From Symsagittifera roscoffensis (Eukaryota > Xenacoelomorpha > Acoela > Convolutidae), in the NCBI RefSeq assembly GCF_963678635.1, contig NC_087066.1, forward strand, positions 44,939,624 through 45,003,623: a stretch of 64,000 bases of DNA, given 5' to 3'. The notes beneath the pieces are model-generated. The model ran no database searches. It worked only from the letters and a program-made list of their open reading frames with translations, and was not told where the DNA came from. The translations under genes were made by a program, and so were the position numbers. This document shows positions 28,360 to 38,140 of the stretch, in pieces (within the stretch, counting starts at the first letter, position 1; each line of letters starts with the position of its first letter).

Positions 28360-29217
28360 TATGTCATTACAAAAAAACCCACCCCCTTATCAATACTTCT
28401 GACGCTGCCTAGTTCTCGAGGCTGCCAATAAGTTGCATCCGAACTTGCAGTTAACCATAGAAGAAATTGATAGTAACGGTAATTTGGCCTTTTTAGATTT
28501 AAATGTCAGCAAAGATGGATTCAGCAAAAAAGGTCACATGTGGTTGGTATCAAAAACCCACTACTGATAACGGCACCATTCTAAATTTCAGAGGCTGCGC
28601 ACCTTTGCAGTACAAAAGAAACGTTATTGAAGGGACGGTTCATAGGGTTTTCAGAAGTACCTCAACATGGGAATATTTTGACTAGGCATTGGAAAAAAAT
28701 CGGAAGCAATGGATTGAAAATCAATATCCAAAAAATTGGTCTGACAGGGTAGTGTTCGAAACTCTTAACAAGATCATTGAGGGAAAAAAAATTTAGAGGT
28801 GAAGGCATCAGAACCGAGAAATGATAAATGGTTGAAAGACTCACCACCCCTTCTTACAATGCAATATCGAGGCAATCCATCTCAACTGTCAGCTGCAAAG
28901 GTTCGGCTAATATCCGGGGCACAAATAATTTTTACAACAAGAAAATTGAAAACAAGCTTGCCATCCCTCAAAACTTCCTTTGCTCGTGAACTGAGATCCA
29001 AAGTGGTGTATAAGCTTACATGTAAGGGATGTAACTCCACCTATGTCGGCCAGACAGTCCGACCTTTAGCCACGAGGGTCGATGAACACCGCAAAGGGGA
29101 CTCCCCAGTAGGACAACACTTGTTAGAATGTAATAAGGAGGTAGGCGGTACTGCTGAGCTGAAGTCAGAGATTATAGACCAAAGAGCCAACACTCATAAG
29201 CTACTGACACTAGAGGC
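28360..29217 (+). mobile_element. Penelope-like element fragment, copy 2, cut by duplication
   Basis: Same sequence as 31,270-32,127. Its endonuclease ORF (28,799 onward) ends abnormally at the duplication junction and reads into LTR sequence, so the last conserved part of the domain is lost. Confidence 0.85.
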
Positions 29218-32127
29218 TTTTGACCCCTCCGGATTGGGAGCCCTCCGGTTTCGTAAAAGTAGCTTTTCGGAGATTTCCTTCTTTCAACCTATACCCCTCC
29301 GGATACGTTCTCTGATGCAATTTTGCTTTTTCAATTAATTAGGAAGGGTATGTACTACTTTCCTAGACCCTTCCGGATTGAAGTTAAGCCTCTTATTTTA
29401 CAATTCACACTAACGGTGAAGGGTCTTGTCGCTTGCCTAACTTCGGCTCGATTAAGGTTTTGCTGTGCCTTTAGCCTTCACTTTTCGTCTACAACAGCCT
29501 AAAGTTACTTTATTCAACCGATATAACCTTTTGGTAGGGGTATAAGGGCTTTTCTAAAAAAAAAATTATAAAACGTGAAGGGTGTACCCTTCCAAATTGA
29601 GGAATTTGCAAAAAACAATCTCAAAAAATTTTCACGCTTACTTTTTTGCAAAACTTTTGTCCCTATCAGTAAGCTCAGCTAATTTCTGATCTATTGGTAC
29701 CAAGATCAACTGGATCTGTTCAGTCGTCGAAAAGTTATTAGCCAAAACGTCTTTTTTCTTAAAGTCAAGAAATTTCTCTATTATAGGTAGGTTCCGCCTA
29801 ACTTTTTCCGCAAATCTGGTCCTTTCGACCTAAAATTTATTGATCCGAGCTCAAAAGGCCTATACTCTTCTAGTTCAATGCAAAAAACCCGATCTAAAAC
29901 GCTTTAGTTGAAAAAATTGGCGAAAAACTATGCTACCTGTACCCCTCCGGATTGATGAATCCACCAAATCAAACACGTTAAGTTCGATTTCTCTGTAACC
30001 CGGAAGGCTTTCGGGTAGCGGGTTTTAAAACTTGTAGATTCACTAGTGGACGTTGTCCGAACAACTATTTTTACTGTTCTAACTCAAAAATTTCAAAAAA
30101 TTTTCTGAATTTATAGTGTTTCGTTTTCTCAAAAATCACGAAATTTCGGTTTTCGGTACCAAAATAGTTCCAACCACTTTCGAACTAAACTTAACCGGTT
30201 CTATCTATTATGGTAGTGCAGTTACGATGTAACACACTACTTTAGCGCTTTTTTCCGTTTCAAAAAATATCGATATTTCAAAAATCGCGACTTGTGGGGG
30301 GATCGAAATATTGTAATTTTGACCCTAAAAACCGGTCTGTTTTCGTTGTTTTTCCCTGAAAAACGATATAAGACTATTAATATAGGCTATATAAGTAATA
30401 ATATTATTAATACTATACCCCTCCGAGTTTGGTTAATATCCGAATTAAGGTGCTTAACTCGGATATTCGCAGTTCGGTGAAGGGTCACTACAGTGCAGCA
30501 CTGTCGAGCCCCCCACAGATTGCTATCTTAATTTTTGTACCAAAAGGGATACAAAACTTGTTAACGATACCCAACAGTCGATTGTTGTTGTCGTTGAGCC
30601 CCTTCTTGTTGCTCCTTGTACTGCTTGCCGGATCAGTCTTCTCCCAAGACCCCTCCGAATTGAGCGCAAATCAGCTGACCCTTCCGGATTGAGCGCAATT
30701 TATCAATAACGTGCTTAAATGCTCAAATAACCCTACAGTACAAGCCTCACAAACGGGATACAAAACTGATCGTAACAATCCTGACTGATATTAATGCCTG
30801 TAACAACAATATATCTATCAACAACAAACGGGGGGGTCGGATCACATCTTGTCTGGGGGGATGATTTCTACTGATTTTTTACTTTTTTACTGTTTTTGGT
30901 TTTTTTCGGTTATTTTTTATGTTTTCTTGTTTTTCTTGGGTACTATACTACTTTTTGTTTGGTTTTATATATATCTTTAAGTGTTTTTGGTCACGGACCA
31001 TTCAGGAAATGACGGGACCGCGAATCCCCCCACCCTTCCTGGTTCGTGAATTTTCGGTCTTAACTAGGTTAAAAAAAACTATTCACGGTAATCCGGAAGG
31101 CTTCCGCGTTCCGAACTACCCTTCCGCCCCGGCGGTTTAGGCCTATTAAGGGCGTTAATGTGAGCATCCGCTCGGGGCGGAGTGCTCGTTAACGGTTCTG
31201 CCGGTCATGATGTTAAAAAAGAATAACACCCAGGAGCGCCATAAAAGCATGTATGTAACATTCGCCCGGTATGTCATTACAAAAAAACCCACCCCCTTAT
31301 CAATACTTCTGACGCTGCCTAGTTCTCGAGGCTGCCAATAAGTTGCATCCGAACTTGCAGTTAACCATAGAAGAAATTGATAGTAACGGTAATTTGGCCT
31401 TTTTAGACTTAAATGTCAGCAAAGATGGATTCAGCAAAAAAGGTCACATGTGGTTGGTATCAAAAACCCACTACTGATAACGGCACCATTCTAAATTTCA
31501 GAGGCTGCGCACCTTTGCAGTACAAAAGAAACGTTATTGAAGGGACGGTTCATAGGGTTTTCAGAAGTACCTCAACATGGGAATATTTTGACTAGGCATT
31601 GGAAAAAAATCGGAAGCAATGGATTGAAAATCAATATCCAAAAAATTGGTCTGACAGGGTAGTGTTCGAAACTCTTAACAAGATCATTGAGGGAAAAAAA
31701 ATTTAGAGGTGAAGGCATCAGAACCGAGAAATGATAAATGGTTGAAAGACTCACCACCCCTTCTTACAATGCAATATCGAGGCAATCCATCTCAACTGTC
31801 AGCTGCAAAGGTTCGGCTAATATCCGGGGCACAAATAATTTTTACAACAAGAAAATTGAAAACAAGCTTGCCATCCCTCAAAACTTCCTTTGCTCGTGAA
31901 CTGAGATCCAAAGTGGTGTATAAGCTTACATGTAAGGGATGTAACTCCACCTATGTCGGCCAGACAGTCCGACCTTTAGCCACGAGGGTCGATGAACACC
32001 GCAAAGGGGACTCCCCAGTAGGACAACACTTGTTAGAATGTAATAAGGAGGTAGGCGGTACTGCTGAGCTGAAGTCAGAGATTATAGACCAAAGAGCCAA
32101 CACTCATAAGCTACTGACACTAGAGGC
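29218..32127. repeat. LTR-block tandem duplication, copy 2
   Basis: Second copy, continuing without a break into the complete 3' part of the Penelope fragment and the LTR start. Near-identity with copy 1 makes it the youngest rearrangement seen. Confidence 0.95.
31254..31269. repeat. Penelope target-site duplication, proximal
   Basis: TGTAACATTCGCCCGG, identical to 32,581-32,596 on the other side of the fragment. Confidence 0.85.
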
Positions 32128-32580
32128 TTTGCATATTTGGAGGGAGAGGCCGAAGATCAATACACGCAATGAAGTCAGGAGCCGGGAATTAACACTAAAA
32201 TTAAAGTCTATGTATAACATGGCTAAAAGTTAAAAAACTAATGTCAGAATCAAAAATATTGACAAATCGAAATTTTATAACCATGAAAGAACAAAAAACT
32301 AAAAAATCTCAGAAATTTACAGGAAAATGTTATTCACGATTATGTAATTGTATTATGTAATTACAGTTGTTCAAATTTGATTGGTTAAAAAGTTTTAGAG
32401 CCTTTTTAGACATGTTTCTCATTTTTCAGCTCTTTGATCGTTTTGTAAACATTGTAAAAAATTTTAATCCTGATGATGCACAAAATGTGCGAAAATGTTT
32501 GAATTAACATTTTAAATTTCTTATAAAAATGTTTAAGTTATACCTTTTTAGTATTGTAAACTTATTTTCATTTCTTTTTC
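31270..32580 (+). mobile_element. Penelope-like element fragment, copy 3, with both flanks
   Basis: 1,311 bp between identical 16-bp direct repeats, which marks it as a real 5'-truncated Penelope insertion into the LTR. It encodes the RT end (LAFLDLNVSKDGFSKKGHM, then a frameshift into YQKPTTDNGTILNF), an in-frame stop near 31,592 and the GIY-YIG endonuclease (31,709-32,233). The endonuclease reads to its likely natural end (LTLKLKSMYNMAKS). About 350 bp of 3' non-coding sequence follow. Confidence 0.85.
31709..32233 (+). pseudogene. GIY-YIG endonuclease of Penelope-like element, best-preserved copy
   Basis: 174 codons. It contains VVYKLTCKGC, YVGQTVRPLATRVDEH, GQHLLECN and LEALHIWRERPKINTRNE, with the conserved Glu and Trp of the Penelope endonuclease C-terminus. 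No functional RT lies upstream, so it is a remnant even though the domain itself is open. Confidence 0.75.
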
Positions 32581-32596
32581 TGTAACATTCGCCCGG
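32581..32596. repeat. Penelope target-site duplication, distal
   Basis: TGTAACATTCGCCCGG, matching 31,254-31,269. Confidence 0.85.
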
Positions 32597-33499
32597 AAGA
32601 TACATATCGACGGAAAATAAAACAAATTCCTAAGACGACTGGCTAACGGCTAAACAGAGCTTTATATGCTTTTCACCGTCTCTACCAAGCCAGTACTTTT
32701 GGTGGTCTTTTCTAACATCGGGTCGACAAAAAACGTTACTGCTTTCGGCTTCGGTCAAAACACTCAAATTAACTTAATTACATGCAGAAATAGTGAGCTC
32801 ATGGCTGGGTCTCAGTATCCCCAGACCACGAGGTCACTCCTAAAAACAGGGCTACTACTATTTATTATATTACTATTGTTTTTGTTCAGTAGATAAAAAT
32901 CATCATCTCCATCGAAGATGGATCAACCCTTTGCCCCAACTCCTAGCTTCTCATCCTTATCAAAATGAATCCAGCTGTTAATTAAATTCAATTCAGGACA
33001 TGACAAGAAGCTAAAAGTTTATATAAAAGGATAAAAGTTTCAGTTCCGAAACCCTTCCGGATTCTTGAATCCACTGAATCAAGCTCGTTAATCTTGATTT
33101 CTTCGTAATACGGAAGGCTATCTTCCACCCTTCACCGTTGTCTGCAACGGTCTTGCAACTATTGTAGCGACACAATAGTTGCAATTCGGAACGTTCCTAT
33201 GCTTTTCTCTATTGTTTTTCTCTCACAATCTTAGTTGTTTTCGTCAGTGCGACTATCGTTGTTCTGTTGCTTTTTAGCTTTTCTGCCAAAATGGCCGTTT
33301 CTGACGTTTCTCAGAAATGTTACGTAATCACTTCGAAAATTTAAAAATTAGCAATTTCCGAATCCCTCAACCTTCACGTTTTGTTCAATCGTTCAAATAA
33401 CGTTCTTAATCCTTAAAAATCACTAATCCGGAAGGCTCGCTGCTAAAAATTCGAATTCTGCAGAGATTGCATTTTGGCACATTCTGGTCGAATGTCACA
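32597..33499 (-). repeat. 5' LTR of the giant element, start portion
   Basis: 903 bp matching 1,345-2,247. It begins in element orientation with TGTGACATTC at 33,499. It carries the same hairpins (33,135-33,184) and the CCTTCCGGATT inverted pair, one arm of which has a substitution here (AATACGG). The 76-codon frame at 32,666-32,896 is not considered a gene. Confidence 0.85.
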
Positions 33500-33966
33500 T
33501 TCATTATTATCTGACTTACACTTTTACATTTAAAACTGATTTTATTTCGCAATTTAAATGTCTTTTCTTCAGATTTCGGCTATTCGGGAACAGAGAACAT
33601 TCCGGACTATCCTAGAACTAGTTTGTTTTTCGGGTATTCCTCTGAGGCAATCTTTTTGTCTCATGGACCGCGAAATTGTGTTCTAATCCCGAGCAATCCG
33701 GAAAAGCATGCAATTTGCGAAAATTCATAACTCACATTACCGTTCGAAAAACTCTCCAAAAAAGTAGTAAATAAACTCGCATGAGCTTATTTTGTCGTAC
33801 GATCTTTTATAGCCAAATACTTGCATGCGCACTATGCAACTTAGGACGTCGCATGTGAGCGCAGCCCAGTAACATTTTGCGACCTACCCATTCCGTGATG
33901 GATTTTCTTTTTCTTACATTAAATCGGTGTTACTCCAGCTGTCAAGGTTTTTTTAGTGTTCTGATT
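33500..33966 (+). promoter_or_regulatory. PSMD3 upstream region next to the retrotransposon
   Basis: 467 bp between the LTR edge and the PSMD3 ATG. It must hold the 5' UTR and core promoter unless these lie in the LTR. No clear TATA box is seen. An ATTCCGGAC and an AATCCGGAAAAG (about 33,600 and 33,690) contain the CCGGA core also repeated in the LTR. Confidence 0.45.
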
Positions 33967-36900
33967 ATGGTGGAGAGTCATTTGCCACAAAAACCTAAAG
34001 CGGGCAATGCCGATGCAAAGAAAGCCGCGAAGCCTGATTCAAAAACCACAGATTCCACGAATGAAGATGGCGATAAAATGGAAGTAGACGTAAACTCGAA
34101 AGAAACGTTGGATTCGTTGTGCGCTGAAGATATAAGAGAACATGCGAAACTAATCGAGAAAACCATGATAACGAAAGAAACTAGGTTTTTGAACAGGGTG
34201 ATGAGATCACTTATGGCGTTGCGGCCCAAACTGAATACAGAAGTTTTACAGAAGGCTGTAAATACCTGTTGCCAATCAGACTCTCAAGGTTTGTGTAATG
34301 TCAAGGTTTGTTCAATAGTGTATAATCAGACTCTCAGGGTTTGCTTAATGTTTTGAATCAATTGAGCAATCCCCCCTCCCCCTGTAATGACCAATTGAGC
34401 TATCTCCCCCCAAGCAAAAACGGTAAAACCGCTACAAAAAGACGTCAGCTAACGCAAGTAGATGTTCCTAGCACGCAATCAATTGACCGACTGAAGTTTA
34501 TTTTATATGAGTATCGAGAAAAATTTTGAAAAAGAAAAAAAAATCGATTTTTTTTTGCAAATTTTGCTTGGGCGACGATTGGCTCATCGAGTAAAGCAAC
34601 TTACCACGGTTGATGCTCAAGCCTTCTATCTGAATATCAAACACTGTTCTCCGCAGCACTTTAATTTTGTATGCAATACAATATTCCTCCTTTGAGGACA
34701 GAAAAATGTCGCTTTATGTGCCTCAGTTTATTAATTCTTTTTCACCCTGATTGTAATTTTTGAGCTTTGATATTGAAAATTTGGCGTTCCACTTTCGTGG
34801 GTGAATCTGTTTTATGATTTCATATCATTCAAAATATTTTCAAGTGGTTATAAACATGTCTCAAGTACCTATTGAGCTTCATCCCCCCAAGCGAGAATGG
34901 GGGGGGGGGGGGGGGTGGGGAGATTGCTCAATTGATTCATTTTTTTTCAAAAAAAGAGCTATGGATATTCGTAAGTTCGAGCTCTTTATTTTCTTGAACG
35001 TTTTACAAAGTAAAACTGGGTGTAGTAAATATTTTTTTTTGTTCAACGCTGTTTTGTTCAACCATAATTGCAGGAGCAAACCGTGATATCACAAAGCAGA
35101 TTCCAAGAAAATTCAAAAAGAGTCATGAACTTAGTGAATTCCAGTTGTTTTTTCGACAAAAACGTTTCCTATTTCTATTTTTTACTATGACGTCGAATAT
35201 GCTTAAATTCTTGGGAAAATTTTAAAATGCTCTAATGACAAAAGAAGTGCATTCATACTTATAAATGCACATATGAATGCCCTTAGGTATATATGCTCTC
35301 TTGGTAGTTCAGACTCTTATATAGGTCGCGATAATTTGTTCAGGCTCAGAATTACCTTTTCGCGGTTTCACTTTTGATTATTTTATAAGTTCAGTTCATT
35401 TTCTTTGAAAGAAAGGCAAATCCAGCTGTCGAACAGCAAAGAAATGTGATCGATTGCTAGTTTCGAAAGAGGATTTTAATTTTCAGATTTCAACAATTGG
35501 GTAATTTTATCAAAAAAAATGTTAATTATATTCTAGATGAAATAACACTCAAGTTTAGATTTTTTTTAGAAACTCAAGAGAGTATTTAGGCCATCTATTT
35601 TTTCCTTGGATCTACAAAAGTTGCGATTTTTTCACAAAACAAGTCAGTATTTTTTACGCAAGTTTTTGTTGAATCTTTTCCAATTGTCTGTTGGCTATGT
35701 CTTCGAAACTTTGATCAACTCTATGATACCGAATATAAACCTAATATGATACCGAATATAAACCTAAAACAGCTGAGGTTCTATTTTTGATTTTTACCTA
35801 ACATTTTAGTGGTCGGAACATTCATCGAAAGATCGAAAGAGAGTTCGATTTTTTTTTGATTAGAAGCAGTTAATTGTGTTTTTTAGCATTTGTTTTCTAG
35901 CTGCTTGAGTCTATGGACGCAAAAGAATTAGTTTTAACACTTTCAAAGCAAAGGCCAATCGTTAGTGATGAAAACTAGCGAGAAATTTATTTCAGGCAAG
36001 AACGAGTTACTCAATTTGATAGCAAGCAAAGCGTCGGCTGTGACTGTTGCCACTACTCCTAGCGGAAAACGAGATATGAAGTTCTCATCAGCAGTAATGA
36101 TAGAGATCCAAGCGTATCTGAGTCTGCTAATAACTGTCTACAACTTGGACGCCAAAAACCTACCACAAGGTTTGCAAATTACTAAGCTGCCTTTCTTTTT
36201 TGACAGTCAAAAACTATGCAATTTTCTTTGTTAATGATGCTCCTGTTTTAGCAAGCGTCGCAGCTAAAACAATGATATCAAAAGTTTTGGCAACAAGCAA
36301 CAGGTCAACTGATGTTCTGAGCGCCAAGTGTTTCTTCTACTACGCCCGAGTACACGAGGAGTCTGGAGATCTTAGTGCTATCAGGGACGATGCCCATTCA
36401 TACCTGAGGTCGAGCATCATTCATCACAACCATGAGTCAACTGCTGTTCTCATAAATATTTTGTTAAGAATCTATCTTCAACAAAATCAATACGAGTTTG
36501 CCTGGAATTTTGTCGAGAAAACTACCTTTCCAGCCGAGGCCTCAAATAATGAGGTTGCTCGTTACCTGTATTATCTTGGCAGAATAAAAGCTGTTAAGTT
36601 GGATTATTCGGCATCTCAAAAAGATTTAATGGAAGCTTTGAGAAAAGCACCTCAGAAGGTTGCCATAGGATTCCGCCAACAAGTGCAAAAACTGACATGT
36701 GTGGTGAGCCTGCTGCTCGGTGAGATCCCCGAGCGCGCAACTTTCAAGATCCCACATTTTAAGAAGCCATTGGAACCTTATTTGATGCTGACTCGTGCAG
36801 TGAGAACAGGAAATTTGGAGGAGTTCAAACAGGTACTGTAATTTGATGTTAAAATGGGACATGAATCATGTTGATATCCTTTCCTTCCTATCAATCATGA

Positions 36901-37631
36901 ATATAAACTTGAAATGTGAATATTAGGCTCGTGTTTTTTCAAGAATTGAGGGAATTTTGAACGTTAGTCCAAGTTCGTATTCCAATTTTAGGTGAGCGGA
37001 AAGTACAAAGAGAAGTTTATAAAGGATGGGACCTTCATGTTGATTGGTCGTCTGAGGCACAATGTGATTAAAGCAGGAATCAAGAGGATAAACGCGTCTT
37101 ATTCCTGCATCTCCCTGGAAGATATAGCATCCAAACTGTGTCTGGACTCCCCGAGTGACGCCTTGTACACAGTTGCTAAGGCAATCAAAGACAAAGTTAT
37201 AGAGGCCAAAATTGACTACGAACAGGTAAATATACATGAAAGAAGCTAAAGGTAAAACTTTGATTTTATTAATTGTCATTTTTTGCTTTCAAAGCTTTCT
37301 TAAGTTCTTCGTGAATTGATAAAAACAAATTGATTTGATATCAGTAAAGTAAAGGTTCCGCGTTTTTATTCAGAGCTGGATGCAGTCTCTTGAGAACCCA
37401 GATGTGTACTCTACTCTGGAACCCACCATGCAATATCAGGCCAGGATAGCCTTCATGATGGACATTCACAAACAGTGCACTCTCGCTCTCAGATATCCGC
37501 CCAAATCTTTCGCGCACCAGGGAGAGGATGCGAAGTCTAGGAGAGAACGTGAGGCGGCAGACCTGGAGGAACTAGCAGATGAATTGGATGATGATGACGA
37601 CGATGATGACAGCGAAGACTTGTTTCCCTAA
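33967..37631 (+). CDS. PSMD3: 26S proteasome regulatory subunit 3 (RPN3), 5 exons
   Basis: Lid subunit of the 26S proteasome, a scaffold in the 19S particle. Exons: 33,967-34,288, 35,996-36,169, 36,252-36,832, 36,992-37,225 and 37,374-37,631. All introns are GT-AG and in phase, giving 522 aa (human about 534). The N-terminus is charged; the middle holds the helical repeats ([55 protein letters not shown]). The PCI domain includes [14 protein letters not shown] and [13 protein letters not shown]. The acidic tail ends EDLFP, like the vertebrate DDDDSFP end. The ATG at 33,967 was chosen because the upstream frame adds unconserved residues. Intron 1 (1.7 kb) carries repeats. Confidence 0.95.
34353..34940. 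repeat. Inverted repeat flanking about 590 bp in PSMD3 intron 1
   Basis: GAATCAATTGAGCAATC at 34,355-34,371 recurs inverted as GATTGCTCAATTGATTC at about 34,922-34,938. Each copy adjoins a C- or G-rich tract, including a long G run near 34,899-34,915. It could be a MITE-like insertion. A direct GAGCT...CCCCCCAAGC repeat also occurs near both ends. Confidence 0.55.
35160..35310. repeat. Dispersed repeat in PSMD3 intron 1
   Basis: Shares CATATGAATGCCCTTAGG and neighbouring sequence with 39,330-39,490, and the GCACTTAGGTATATATGC part with 38,860-38,925, both in SUPT5H intron 1. This is an unclassified interspersed family. Confidence 0.65.
35722..35767. repeat. 23-bp tandem duplication
   Basis: Two exact copies of a unit starting TATGATACCGAATATAAACC in PSMD3 intron 1. 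Confidence 0.9.
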
Positions 37632-38140
37632 TTGTAGTCATGCCTAACTAAGTTTTAGATGGATAAATGATATGGAATGCTGGATATTATTGTTGAAGCA
37701 TGATTGATTTGAAGTTTTAAATAGCAAATGATGGACGGAGCTTGAGTTCAGTTATTGTTGAGATTTTAAGAGTGAATAATTATGTAAAAGAGAAATGTTT
37801 AGTTTGACTTTTGACCGATAAGATTATCATATTCTGGTGAATTACCTGTTAAGGCAACCTTAATCATCAAGGAACGCGTTCATTTTCTAAAAAGAAATTA
37901 GCTTTCCAAGTCAAAGTTATGGCACCTGTCTGCGCTTACATTGACGCAACTTGAATTGACAGATGAGAAAAAATCAAAATGATAGACATTGCTGAAGTTT
38001 GCATTTCCGAATGTAAACTATCAAATTTGATTCCTCATTTGGAAGAATATAGGTGAAGATATATAACAGTATGTCAATTTCAGATAAGTTAGTCTTGTTT
38101 TTCCGTATTCGATTAGATATTGTTAAAATCCGCGCTGAAA

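Larger units (their letters stand above)
26312..29217. repeat. LTR-block tandem duplication, copy 1
   Basis: Matches 29,218-32,127 with about three substitutions and one 4-base insertion in copy 2 (near 29,787). The junction joins the Penelope fragment, inside its endonuclease, to the LTR motif array through a shared TTT(T). Confidence 0.95.
1..33499 (-). mobile_element. Giant Ty3/gypsy-like LTR retrotransposon, left end outside window
   Basis: The order on the minus strand is LTR, leader, gag with a CCHC zinc knuckle, protease (DTG), RT (YVDD), RNase H, integrase (HHCC, DDE, GPF-type module), macrodomain-like tail, a second coding region with SGNH domains, and LTR. RT before integrase places it in Ty3/gypsy. 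The two LTRs share 1,345-2,247 and 32,597-33,499 without gaps; both right edges give an LTR starting TGTGACATTC on the minus strand. The 3' LTR runs off the window, so its left end and the element's target duplication are not visible. More than 33 kb is unusually long; two internal tandem duplications and Penelope fragments inflate it. Stops and frameshifts show this copy is not intact. Confidence 0.9.
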
